64,000 nt of DNA from Streptomyces sp. NBC_01481. Lineage in GTDB: Bacteria > Actinomycetota > Actinomycetes > Streptomycetales > Streptomycetaceae. Within the stretch, counting starts at the first letter, position 1. Every line of letters starts with the position of its first letter. Below are positions 49,361-57,675 of the stretch, one piece after another. Made by a program: the position numbers and the translations under genes. The stretch lies in contig NZ_JAPEPT010000003.1 of the NCBI RefSeq assembly GCF_026339995.1, positions 992,001 through 1,056,000 on the forward strand, written 5' to 3'. The notes under the pieces were generated by a model that was given only the letters and a program-made list of their open reading frames with translations, ran no database searches and was not told the origin of the DNA.

Positions 49361-50403
49361 TCGTCTTCCTTCGCCGACAGTGCTGTCGCTGGTACGCCGG
49401 GCGTGCCGCGGGCCGCCGTCTCGTCAGGTTCGCCCGCGCGGTGCGGCCACAGGCCCTGGGGGCGGAGCAGCATGACGACGATGAGGAGCATGCCGAACAC
49501 GAAGAACCGGTAGTCCGCCAGGTCCCGCAGCAGTTCGGGGAGCAGGCTGATGACAACGGCGCCGACCACGACACCGCGGGTGGAGCCCATGCCTCCGAGT
49601 ACGACCGCCATCAGGACGAGGGCGGACTGCAGGAACGTGAAGCTGGCCGGGGAGACCGCCGACAACTGGGCGGAGAACAGGACGCCCGAGAGACCTCCCC
49701 AGACCGCGCCCGCGACATAGGCCGCCAGCTTGACCCGGTACGTATTGACTCCGCTGGCTTCGGCCGCATCCTCGTCCTCCCGGACGAACCGCCAGGCACG
49801 GCCGATACGGGAGCGGCCGAGCCGGGCGGCGAACAGCACCGCGACCGAGACGATCACCACGGTCGTGTAGTAGAAGACGACCGGATCGGAGAGCGTGTTG
49901 CCGAGCAGCCCTGGTATGCCGTAGATCCCCGAAGGGCCGCCGGTGATGTCCAGGTTGTTGGCGACGATCCGGATGATCTCCCCGAAGCCGAGGGTGACGA
50001 TCGCCAGATAGTCGCTGCGCAGCCGTAGCGTCGGGCCTCCGATCACCACTCCGGCCACCACCGTCACCACAACGACGACCGGCACGGTGGCCAGCAGCGG
50101 GACGTTCAGCCGCGTCGCGAGTATGCCGCCGGTGTACGCGCCGACGGCGAGGAAGGCGGCGAAACCGAGGTCGAGCAGGCCGCAGTAGCCGACGACGATG
50201 TTCAGACCGACGGCGAGCATCACGAAGACCGCCGCGCTGGTCATCACGTTCAGGGCATAGGGGGTGGCGGTCACGAACGGGGCCAGCAGGCCGATCGCGA
50301 GCCCGGCCCAGCCGAGCCTGCGGCTTTCGAGCAGCCGCGTGATGACCGAGGGGCCGCGGCCCTTCGGCTTGGCCGGTGGGTTCTGGTTCTGGACGGCGGT
50401 CAT
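49357..50403 (-). CDS. livM: Branched-chain-amino-acid-type ABC transporter permease
   Basis: A 348-residue membrane protein with about eight to ten helices and the family segments NIVVGYCGLLDLGFAAFLAV and LRLRSDYLAIVTLGFGEIIR, plus the C-terminal GGMGSTRGVVVGAVVI. ATG at 50403 shares a base with the LivH stop (TGATG), which decides the start. It forms the membrane channel with LivH. Confidence 0.93.
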   Translation of the reverse strand: MTAVQNQNPPAKPKGRGPSVITRLLESRRLGWAGLAIGLLAPFVTATPYALNVMTSAAVFVMLAVGLNIVVGYCGLLDLGFAAFLAVGAYTGGILATRLNVPLLATVPVVVVVTVVAGVVIGGPTLRLRSDYLAIVTLGFGEIIRIVANNLDITGGPSGIYGIPGLLGNTLSDPVVFYYTTVVIVSVAVLFAARLGRSRIGRAWRFVREDEDAAEASGVNTYRVKLAAYVAGAVWGGLSGVLFSAQLSAVSPASFTFLQSALVLMAVVLGGMGSTRGVVVGAVVISLLPELLRDLADYRFFVFGMLLIVVMLLRPQGLWPHRAGEPDETAARGTPGVPATALSAKEDE

Positions 50404-51293
50404 CACACTCGCTCCGTCACACGCGCGCCGAGCAGGCCGGTGGGCCGCACGGTCAAGAAGAGGATGAGGAACCCGAAGGCGAACACATCGCGCCATTCGC
50501 CTCCGAACCAGTCGGTGCTGAAGGACTCCAGCAGACCGAGGACGAGGCCGCCGAGCATCGTGCCCTTCAGATTCCCGATACCGCCGATGACGGCCGCGGT
50601 GAACGCCTTGAGCCCGATGATGAAGCCCATCAGGAAGTCGATCTTCCCGTAGTAGGCGCCCGCCATGACTCCGGCCGCTCCGGCAAGGGCCGAACCGATG
50701 AAGAACGTACGGGAGATGACCGCATCGACGTCGATGCCCATCATCAGACTGCCTTTCGGGTCCAGCGCGATGGCGCGCATCGCCCGGCCCTGGCGACTGC
50801 GCATGACGAGCGCGTTGAGCGTCACCATGAGACCGAGGGCGACCACCATGAGGACGAGCTGCTGAACAGTGATCCTGGCGCCGAGCACCGACACGGCGGT
50901 GCCGTCGAGGCGTACCGGATACACCCGCGGGTTCGGCCCCGCGATGATGCGGACCCCGTACTCCAGCGCGAACGACGCACCCACCGCGGTGATGAGCAGG
51001 GACAGCCGCGGTGCCCCCCGCAGCGGCCGGTAGGCCACCCGCTCGAGCGCGACGCCGCTCAGGCCGGTCACCAGCATCGTCAGCACGAGCACCACGAACA
51101 GGGCGGCCAACGAACCACCGGGGACGGCGCCGAGCGTGCCGAGCAGCGCGAATCCCGAGAACGCTCCGAGCATGTAGAGGTCGCCGTGGGCGAAGTTGAG
51201 CAGCTTGATGATCCCGTAGACCATGCTGTAGCCGAGGGCGACCAGGGCGTAGAACGAGCCGACGAACAGCCCGTTCCAGATGAGCTGTGGCAT
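50403..51293 (-). CDS. livH: Branched-chain-amino-acid-type ABC transporter permease
   Basis: A 296-residue membrane protein with the LivH motif GYSMVYGIIKLLNFAHGDLY and the later AAVIGGIGNLKGTMLGGLVL. It follows the binding-protein gene by 14 bases. Substrates of this subfamily include branched-chain amino acids, amides and urea; the window gives no direct clue to which applies here. Confidence 0.93.
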   Translation of the reverse strand: MPQLIWNGLFVGSFYALVALGYSMVYGIIKLLNFAHGDLYMLGAFSGFALLGTLGAVPGGSLAALFVVLVLTMLVTGLSGVALERVAYRPLRGAPRLSLLITAVGASFALEYGVRIIAGPNPRVYPVRLDGTAVSVLGARITVQQLVLMVVALGLMVTLNALVMRSRQGRAMRAIALDPKGSLMMGIDVDAVISRTFFIGSALAGAAGVMAGAYYGKIDFLMGFIIGLKAFTAAVIGGIGNLKGTMLGGLVLGLLESFSTDWFGGEWRDVFAFGFLILFLTVRPTGLLGARVTERV

Positions 51294-51307
51294 GCGAACC
51301 CCTCCGG

Positions 51308-52507
51308 TTACTTGAGGGAGTCCTGCAGGACGAACTTGCCGTTCCTGACGCCCAGGATCACGAATCCGCCGTTGCTCAGGGTGTGGTCATCGGTGAACTT
51401 CAGCGGGCCGGAGAACATGTCGAAGCCGTTCAGGCCCTCGAGCGCCTTGATGATCTTGTCGCCGTCGGTGCTGCCGGCCTTCTTGATGGCCTCGGCCGCC
51501 ACCCGCACGGCGTCGTAGGACTGCGTCGAGTACGGGCCGGGTTCCGAGCCGAACTTCTTCTTGTAGGAGGCGATCCAGCTCTCGGCGCCCGGAGTTGTTT
51601 CGGGGGTCTGGGTCATGGTCGCGTAGACGCCCTTGCCGTTCGCGGCGCCCGCGATCTCGACGAGCTTCGCGTCGACCGAGCCGTCGCCGACGAGGAACTT
51701 GCCCTTGTAGCCGGCCTGGCGGAACTGACGGATCAGCAGGCCGCCCTCCTGGTAGTAGCCGGTCCAGTAGATGTAGTCGGGGTTCGACTTCAGCACGCTG
51801 GTGACATTCGGGCTGTAGTCGCTCTCACCGGGGTTGACCGAATCCTCACCCGCCCTGGCCGGAGCGCCGCCCACGCCCAGCTTGACCGAGGTGAGGTCGG
51901 CGATGTCCTTGGAGTAACTGGTGTTGTCGTCCATGACGGCGACCTTCTTGGCCCCGTCCTTGGTCAGCCACTTGACGGCTGCGTCCGCCTGCTGGCTGCC
52001 GGTGCCGTTGATGAGAAAGACGTGATCCTGTTGCTGCGCGACCAGTTCGTTGGAGTTGGCCGCCGGAATGATCATGGGGATCTTCTGCTTGCCGAAGACC
52101 GGCAGTGTGGGCAGCGTGGCGCCCGAGCAGTAGCCGCCGACCGAGACGACCGTGCCTGCCGCAAGCAGCTTGTTGGCCGCCGCGACCGCGGTCTTCGGGT
52201 CGCAGGCGTCATCCTCGGCCTGCAGTTTCAGCTTCCGGCCGAGCACACCGCCCTTGGCGTTGATCTCGTCGATCGCAAGCTGCGCGCCGTTCTTCATGTA
52301 CGGGCCGATGTCCGCGCTGCTGCCGGACATCGGGATGTCCATCCCGAGCACGATGGGGCCCTTGTTGTCACCCTCGGAGCTGGAGCCGACCAGTCCGTTG
52401 CAGCCCGTGGTGGACAGTGCGGCCACCGTGAGGAGCGAGGTCAGCGCCACGACGCGGGACGTGGTGCGGGCGGTTGAGGGCAGGACGGGGCTGGTGGGTC
52501 TCTTCAC
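51308..52507 (-). CDS. livJ: Liv-type substrate-binding lipoprotein
   Basis: A 399-residue protein with a lipoprotein signal (SLLTVAALSTTGCNG, lipobox cysteine at about residue 36) and the periplasmic-binding fold: GPIVLGMDIPMSGSSADIGP, INAKGGVLGRKLKL, GGYCSGATLPTLPVFGKQKI, SYDAVRVAAEAIKKAG. The start is GTG at 52507 after AGAGGAG; the longer frame includes the upstream repeats. It is the first gene of the transporter operon and sets specificity, which cannot be read here. Confidence 0.9.
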   Translation of the reverse strand: MKRPTSPVLPSTARTTSRVVALTSLLTVAALSTTGCNGLVGSSSEGDNKGPIVLGMDIPMSGSSADIGPYMKNGAQLAIDEINAKGGVLGRKLKLQAEDDACDPKTAVAAANKLLAAGTVVSVGGYCSGATLPTLPVFGKQKIPMIIPAANSNELVAQQQDHVFLINGTGSQQADAAVKWLTKDGAKKVAVMDDNTSYSKDIADLTSVKLGVGGAPARAGEDSVNPGESDYSPNVTSVLKSNPDYIYWTGYYQEGGLLIRQFRQAGYKGKFLVGDGSVDAKLVEIAGAANGKGVYATMTQTPETTPGAESWIASYKKKFGSEPGPYSTQSYDAVRVAAEAIKKAGSTDGDKIIKALEGLNGFDMFSGPLKFTDDHTLSNGGFVILGVRNGKFVLQDSLK

Positions 52508-52543
52508 GGGGGGACGCTCCTCTGCGAGGCAATGCGGACGGTC

Positions 52544-52595
52544 GGGTGGGAGGACCTGGGGCGGATCGGTCACGGGTGCGAGGACCTGGGGGATC
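52544..52595. repeat. Direct repeat in the leader of the liv operon
   Basis: GGGTGGGAGGACCTGGGG followed by CGGATC (52544-52567) recurs as GGGTGCGAGGACCTGGGG followed by GATC (52574-52595), 30 bases apart. The spacing of about three helical turns fits paired binding sites, but a simple duplication is possible. Confidence 0.55.
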
Positions 52596-52683
52596 CGTCA
52601 GCGGGCGACACGGTGAGTCGCAGCCGGCTCAGGACGCGGCTCTTCCCCTGGTCGGGACATGAGCCCTGTGGCGCCATGTGGCG

Positions 52684-52697
52684 TGTGACATTTCACA
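52684..52697. promoter_or_regulatory. Palindrome TGTGACATTTCACA, copy 1
   Basis: TGTGA-CATT-TCACA is a perfect dyad, 177 bases before the livJ start and overlapping the stop of the resolvase-fold gene. The identical sequence occurs at 56555-56568. Confidence 0.6.
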
Positions 52698-53187
52698 TCG
52701 CACTAGGGTGATCGGTCAATGGCTTGAACCCGACCGTTGTCGTCCGGTCGGCCAGGGCGTCATCGGCGGCGCGTATCGAAGACAGCGCCATCGAACCGGG
52801 CGGCTCCCGTCCGGAGTGCCGCGGGACGTGAAGGGGCGGGAGTTCCAGCACCGTGCAGCCGAAGCCAGTGATCCGCCCGACGATTGAGGAGGCCTCTGGA
52901 TCATGTACGGAGAAGACGAACGGCCCGGGTATCAGCAGCACGTTGTAGACGCCGCAAGCCACCAGATCCATAAGCCTTTCCAGGCCGGGCAACGGCCCCC
53001 GGGAGCGCAAGCCGTTGTCCAGGTAGATCGAGGGCTCAGGCAGTCCGAGTTCTCCGGCACAGCTGCGAAGTGCGATCCGATGCGTTTCCATTCCCCAGGC
53101 ATCGAAGGGAAAGCACCGAAGGTATCCAGCGATCCTGACCGTGCCGTACTGGGTAATGTCGAGGCCCGCGAATTTCTCCTCCGCCAT
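52693..53187 (-). CDS. Resolvase-fold small protein lacking the catalytic serine
   Basis: The 164-residue protein has RIAGYLRCFPFDAWGMETHR, then LGLPEPSIYLDNG and VYNVLLIPGPFVFSVHDPEA, which follow the layout of the serine-recombinase N-terminal domain (YxRxS...). The serine position reads GYLRCF, and the C-terminal DNA-binding part is absent. It is therefore unlikely to recombine DNA and may be a sensory or regulatory protein. GGAGAG precedes the ATG. It lies between the liv operon and a LAL regulator. Confidence 0.6.
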   Translation of the reverse strand: MAEEKFAGLDITQYGTVRIAGYLRCFPFDAWGMETHRIALRSCAGELGLPEPSIYLDNGLRSRGPLPGLERLMDLVACGVYNVLLIPGPFVFSVHDPEASSIVGRITGFGCTVLELPPLHVPRHSGREPPGSMALSSIRAADDALADRTTTVGFKPLTDHPSAM

Positions 53188-53450
53188 CAGACTCTCCAGT
53201 CATAACGGGATTTCCCCGGATGTATGTGGCCGGTTAATCCAGGAGACGGAGAGAAGGCGGCCAAGTCCATGGCCGGACGAACACAGTCCGGTTACCGATG
53301 GCAGCCCGTACCGCGGATCGCTGGGTATGGGGTACCCCCCCGTGGCAGGGAACGCTGCGTAGTTCAGACCCCACGTGTGCCTATTGCGGCCGGCCGTACC
53401 GATTGAGCCAGGGGGCCCGTTGGCACCCGCATTCGCCACCTCGCGGCGGC
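53188..53450. other. Intergenic stretch, nothing recognised
   Basis: About 260 bases between the resolvase-fold gene and the LuxR-family gene on the same strand. It contains GGGTATGGGGTACCCC-like symmetry near 53323-53340 but no gene and no clear promoter. Confidence 0.4.
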
Positions 53451-56345
53451 CTATGGGTTGTTGGTGGTCAGCGCGTCGCGGACGGCGTGGCGACTGGTGA
53501 CGCCGAGTTTCTTGAGGACGCTGGCCACGTGGTGTTCCGCGGTGCGGGGGGAGAGGAAGAGGGCGTGGGCGATGTCGCGGTTGGAGGCGCCGGTGGCGAG
53601 AAGGCCGGCGACTTCCTGCTCGCGGGGGGAGAGTTGCTCGCCGTAGCCGCGGCGTCCGACCGGGGGGCGGGCTTCGCCCAGGTCGCGCAGAGTGCGCTGG
53701 CAGCGGGCGGCGTCGAAGGTGGCCCCCAGGTGCCTGTAGACCTCGTCGATCTCTGTCAGGTCCCGCGCGGCACGGTGGGGCGTGGTGGGGATCAAGGTGC
53801 GGGCGGCGTGTTCGGCGGCCTGGGCTGCGGGGTAGGGGCGGCCGATGCCCTGGAAGGTGGCGCGAGCACGGTCGAAGTGATCGCGAGCCCGGGCCGGGTC
53901 GTTGTCGCGCAGAAGCAGTCCGAGGCAGAGGTGAAGGTGGGCGATCGCGGCCGGCGCGTCCTGGCCTTCGATTGCCCGCTCGAACTCCTTGGTCAGCTCC
54001 CTGGCCGACTCGGGCCGCCCGGTTGCCAGGGCGGCCTCGACCGCGACCGGAACCACGGCTGAGGCTCTGAGCCAGGGCCCGTTGTGGCGCAGGCTGTCCG
54101 CTGCCGGGGCGCTGATCGCCCACGCGGTCTCCGGCTCACCCTGGGCAAGCCTCACCCGGCCGATACCGGCGGCCGCATCGGCGCTCCAGACCGCGTAGTC
54201 ACTCGCCTCTCTCGCGGTGGTGTACCTCTTCAGAGCCTGGCTCCACTGTCCTCGGGCCTCGGCGAGCGCCCCCAGAACCAGCGATCCCTCGATCTCCAGC
54301 ATCTGGATGTCCGGGATCTGGGCGAACAAGGACGCGTAGGCGGCCTCCAGGTCGCTCCAGGCGCCCGAGTACCAGGCGAGTTCCTGGCGCAGTATGCGGC
54401 AGGTGGCGTCGAGTTGCGGGGCACCGGTGCGGTGGGCGAGGTCCCGGCTCTGTTCGAGCAGCGGGCCCACCCGGTCGTCGTGGCCGAGATCCAGCGCCGC
54501 ATCGGCCGCGTTGTACAGCGCCCTGGCGGTCTGCCTCAGTACGGCCAGGTCTCTGCCTTCCCGGGGCAGGTGGTCGACCAGCTCCCATACCTGCGGATGC
54601 CCGATCTGGGCCAGCACCGCGATCTTGTTGGCGTCCACCGTGGCCCGCGCCGCCTCATCGGGACTGGCCTGCACAGCGCGTTCTGCGCGCTCGATCCAGG
54701 CCAGTGCTTCCGCGGCGGGCCGGCCTCTGAACGTCGCCCACAGGGCCAGATGACTCATCGCGTGCGCGGCGGTCTCGGGCCGCTGGTCGCCCAGCTCCTC
54801 GATGGCGCTCTCCAGCTCCCGGATCCCTGCCGGGGCGCCGGCCTGACTGGTGAGGATGAGACCGAGTCCGACGCGGATCTCACCGCGGGTGGCGGCGGGC
54901 AGCTCGGGGTCGGACAGGATTCGTTGCAGGACCGCCACCGACGCCGTGTACTCGACGCTGTAGGTGGCGGTGCGGCTGAGGGCCAGCGCCACGCGGGTAC
55001 GTACCTCCTCATCCAGCCCGGGTTCGGCGAGGATGGCGTGCAGAACGGCGGCGGCGGTGCCCTGGTCACCCAGCGCGAGCGCCTGAGCGGCGGCCGCCTC
55101 GGCCTGGGTGAGCCAGCCCTCCCGGTCGCCCAGGGCACGGAAGTGGTGGGCGATCTGCACCAGCGGGGGGCTGTCCAAGATGCGCAGGGCCGCGATCGCC
55201 CGCTCATGCAGGCGGCGACGCTGCGGACCCGGGATGGTCTGGTAGACGGCCTGCTGGGCGAGCGTGTGGCGGAACCCGTACTCCATCGGCCGGTTCTCGC
55301 GCAGCACCGCGGCCCCCAGCACCTCCATCAAGGCATCCATGCCCTGGTCGGGGTCGAGATCGGCGACCTGGGTCAGCACGGGTTCGGCGGTGGGCACCGC
55401 CAGCACCGCGGCGGCCTCCGCCACCGCCACCGCCTGCGGCGTCATGCCCCGCACCCGTGTGGTGACCGCCTCCCGCAGTCCTCGAGGCACCACCGCTTGG
55501 CCGAGCCTGGTCACCGGATCGACCACCTCAACGCTCAGGTGTGCCCGATGGCCCTGTTCACTCAAGGTGATCAGGTCCTCCTCCACCACCAAGGGCAAGC
55601 CCGCACTGCGGTCGAACAGGATGCGGCCCAGTGCGTGCGTGGCGCGCGGGCCCAGGACGGCAGCGGTCAGGTCATGGATGTCGGATTCGGTCAGCGGAGC
55701 CAGGTGGATCTCCGCGCCGCTGGTGCCCGGCGGTCGGCGATAGGCCGCGCCCAGGACGGGGGCGCGCGGCGCCAGCTCTTCCTGCCGGTATGTGAGCACC
55801 AGGCCCAGATGCGGTGGCAGGTCACGGGCCAGGAGCAGCAGCAGCTCGCGGGTGGCTTCGTCCACCCAGTGCAGATCCTCGATGACCAGGACCGCGGTGC
55901 CGCACGCCTCCAGGACCGCGCGCACCGCCCGTACCAGCTGGTAGCGCTCAGCCCCGGTCTCCTGCACCTCGGCGGGCGCGGGAGGCAAGTGGTCGGTCAG
56001 TTCCGGCAGCAGCGGCGCCAGGACGCCGGCCAGCGGAGACATCTCGGGGGCCGGTGGCAGGTAGGGGCCGGCCTGACGCAGGGCATCGATGACCGGCCCA
56101 TAGGGAAAAGGTTCGCGCAGCGGGTGGCAGCACCCGTACAGGACCCGCCCGCCCTGGCCGACCAAGTCCGCGGTCACCTCGCTGACCAGGCGTGACTTGC
56201 CGACCCCGGCCTCTCCCTCGATCAGCACCACCGCGGGTGGATGCTGCAGGGCGCCCCGCAGCAGGCCGGACTCCCGCCGGCGGCCCACAAAGGCGAAACC
56301 TCCGCCGCCCGCGGCGCGGGGGCTGGGATCGGGACCAACCTTCAT
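53451..56345 (-). CDS. Large LuxR-family (LAL) ATP-binding transcriptional regulator
   Basis: A 964-residue protein: N-terminal ATPase with intact Walker A VLIEGEAGVGKSRLVSEV and Walker B-like TAVLVIEDLHWVDEATRELL, a long helical (TPR-like) middle, and C-terminal LuxR helix-turn-helix (LSPREQEVAGLLATGASNRD, LFLSPRTAEHHVASVLKKLG). It is transcribed divergently from a LysR gene. The shared palindrome in the intergenic region may be its own or the LysR protein's operator. Targets are unknown; the liv operon is a candidate because it carries the same palindrome. Confidence 0.9.
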   Translation of the reverse strand: MKVGPDPSPRAAGGGGFAFVGRRRESGLLRGALQHPPAVVLIEGEAGVGKSRLVSEVTADLVGQGGRVLYGCCHPLREPFPYGPVIDALRQAGPYLPPAPEMSPLAGVLAPLLPELTDHLPPAPAEVQETGAERYQLVRAVRAVLEACGTAVLVIEDLHWVDEATRELLLLLARDLPPHLGLVLTYRQEELAPRAPVLGAAYRRPPGTSGAEIHLAPLTESDIHDLTAAVLGPRATHALGRILFDRSAGLPLVVEEDLITLSEQGHRAHLSVEVVDPVTRLGQAVVPRGLREAVTTRVRGMTPQAVAVAEAAAVLAVPTAEPVLTQVADLDPDQGMDALMEVLGAAVLRENRPMEYGFRHTLAQQAVYQTIPGPQRRRLHERAIAALRILDSPPLVQIAHHFRALGDREGWLTQAEAAAAQALALGDQGTAAAVLHAILAEPGLDEEVRTRVALALSRTATYSVEYTASVAVLQRILSDPELPAATRGEIRVGLGLILTSQAGAPAGIRELESAIEELGDQRPETAAHAMSHLALWATFRGRPAAEALAWIERAERAVQASPDEAARATVDANKIAVLAQIGHPQVWELVDHLPREGRDLAVLRQTARALYNAADAALDLGHDDRVGPLLEQSRDLAHRTGAPQLDATCRILRQELAWYSGAWSDLEAAYASLFAQIPDIQMLEIEGSLVLGALAEARGQWSQALKRYTTAREASDYAVWSADAAAGIGRVRLAQGEPETAWAISAPAADSLRHNGPWLRASAVVPVAVEAALATGRPESARELTKEFERAIEGQDAPAAIAHLHLCLGLLLRDNDPARARDHFDRARATFQGIGRPYPAAQAAEHAARTLIPTTPHRAARDLTEIDEVYRHLGATFDAARCQRTLRDLGEARPPVGRRGYGEQLSPREQEVAGLLATGASNRDIAHALFLSPRTAEHHVASVLKKLGVTSRHAVRDALTTNNP

Positions 56346-56554
56346 GACGCACCCTGCCGTTCACCACGGCCACGGGCCGGGTGGCTGCCCGTACATCCCG
56401 CGTCACACCCGCAACCTCGTACACCCCACGCTAATCCCGCTCCGGCGAAGCGCGAAAGGACCACCCTCGGATGATCGTGGCCACCTTGAACGGCTGTCGC
56501 TTTCGGCCCGGCGCAGTGTCCTCGCGCTTGCATCGGGCGTCTGCATGAATTACA

Positions 56555-56568
56555 TGTGACATTTCACA
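56555..56568. promoter_or_regulatory. Palindrome TGTGACATTTCACA, copy 2
   Basis: Identical to the copy at 52684-52697; here the dyad extends to ATGTGACATTTCACAT (56554-56569). It lies 60 bases before the LysR gene and 209 before the divergent LuxR gene. Both copies are followed on the plus strand by similar bases (CATCGCACTAGGG and CATAGGACTGAGGG). Confidence 0.65.
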
Positions 56569-56628
56569 TAGGACTGAGGGTTTCCCGCCCCTGTTCGGGA
56601 GCTCCCGCCGGTCTCTACCATCCGCGCC

Positions 56629-57594
56629 ATGGATCTCGAGGTACGGCATTTGCGAGTGATCTGCTCGATCGCGGAGGCCGGTAGTCTCACCCGCGCCGCT
56701 GCATCGCTGGGCATGACCCAGCCAGGGCTCAGCGCCCAGCTGCGGCGCATCGAGATCATGCTGGGCGGGGCGATCTTCGACCGTGGACAAGCCGGTGCCG
56801 TCCCCACCACGTTCGGCGAGCTGGTGCTCACGCGCGCACGTGCCATCCTGCCGGGTGTCGACGGCCTGCTGGCCGACACCGCCCGCGCCGCACGCTGCCG
56901 AACCACACCCGACCGTGTCCGCCTGGGATCGGTGGGCGCCCCGATGCTTGCCGATCTCGTCATGGCGGTAAGGGAGTTGTCGCCCCGATCGGAAGTGACG
57001 GTCCGCTGCCAGTACTCCCCGTCCCCCCTGCTCGACGACCTCGCCGCGGGACGCCTGGAGGCTGCGGTCCTCGGTGACAACCCTGGCCAGGAGCTCCCGC
57101 CACGCGATGAAGTCGTACTGCGCCCGCTGGCCACCGAGCCCGTCTTCGCCCTGCTCCCGTCCGCCCACCCGCTGGCAGAGCAGGAAGAGGTGAGCCTGAA
57201 CCAGCTCATCGAGGAGGACTGGGCCGTGCCCCACCCGGACACCGACCGCACCCGGGAATACTGGGCGTCCGTCTTCGCCCTGGCGGACCGCCAGCCGAAA
57301 ACGCCCTACGAGGCGGAGGGCCGGCAGTTGATCGAGCTCGTACGGGCGGGTCTGGCCGTCAGCCTCTGCCAGGCCACGTTCATCGCGGTGCCAGGCGTCG
57401 CGGTCCGCCCTCTCGCCGGGAATCCGATCTGGTACCGCCATGTGCTTGCCTGGCGTCGCGACGGCCCGCTCGCCGCGCACGGCGACGAGATCTTCCGCAG
57501 GGTCGGCAAGGGCTATCTGGCCACCTGCGCCGCCACCCCGGCGTACGCACGGTGGCTCGAACGCCATCCGCGCTCGGCGCGGCTGCTGGACTGA
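56629..57594 (+). CDS. LysR-family transcriptional regulator
   Basis: The 321-residue protein begins with the LysR helix-turn-helix (DLEVRHLRVICSIAEAGSLT, RAAASLGMTQPGLSAQLRRI) and continues with a PBP2-type domain (DRVRLGSVGAPMLADLVMAV). The C-terminal third (WRRDGPLAAHGDEIFRRVGK, CAATPAYARWLER) is typical of Streptomyces LysR proteins near secreted proteases. It converges on the M6-protease gene across a strong hairpin. The inducer is unknown. Confidence 0.9.
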   Translation: MDLEVRHLRVICSIAEAGSLTRAAASLGMTQPGLSAQLRRIEIMLGGAIFDRGQAGAVPTTFGELVLTRARAILPGVDGLLADTARAARCRTTPDRVRLGSVGAPMLADLVMAVRELSPRSEVTVRCQYSPSPLLDDLAAGRLEAAVLGDNPGQELPPRDEVVLRPLATEPVFALLPSAHPLAEQEEVSLNQLIEEDWAVPHPDTDRTREYWASVFALADRQPKTPYEAEGRQLIELVRAGLAVSLCQATFIAVPGVAVRPLAGNPIWYRHVLAWRRDGPLAAHGDEIFRRVGKGYLATCAATPAYARWLERHPRSARLLD

Positions 57595-57606
57595 GCGGCA
57601 CGCCAA

Positions 57607-57645
57607 GGCGGTGTGGTCGGCGCATGCCGCGCCGACCACACCGCC
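57607..57645. terminator. Strong bidirectional terminator hairpin
   Basis: A perfect 17-bp stem (GGCGGTGTGGTCGGCGC with its complement) around a 5-base loop lies between the convergent LysR and protease genes. It should end transcription from both sides. Confidence 0.85.
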
Positions 57646-57675
57646 CGTTGACGAGAAGCGTCCCGTGCTATGCGG

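Noticed and set aside
54084..56195. 703-codon plus-strand open frame opposite the second LAL regulator
   Set aside because: Gln/His/Gly-rich shadow; no domain.
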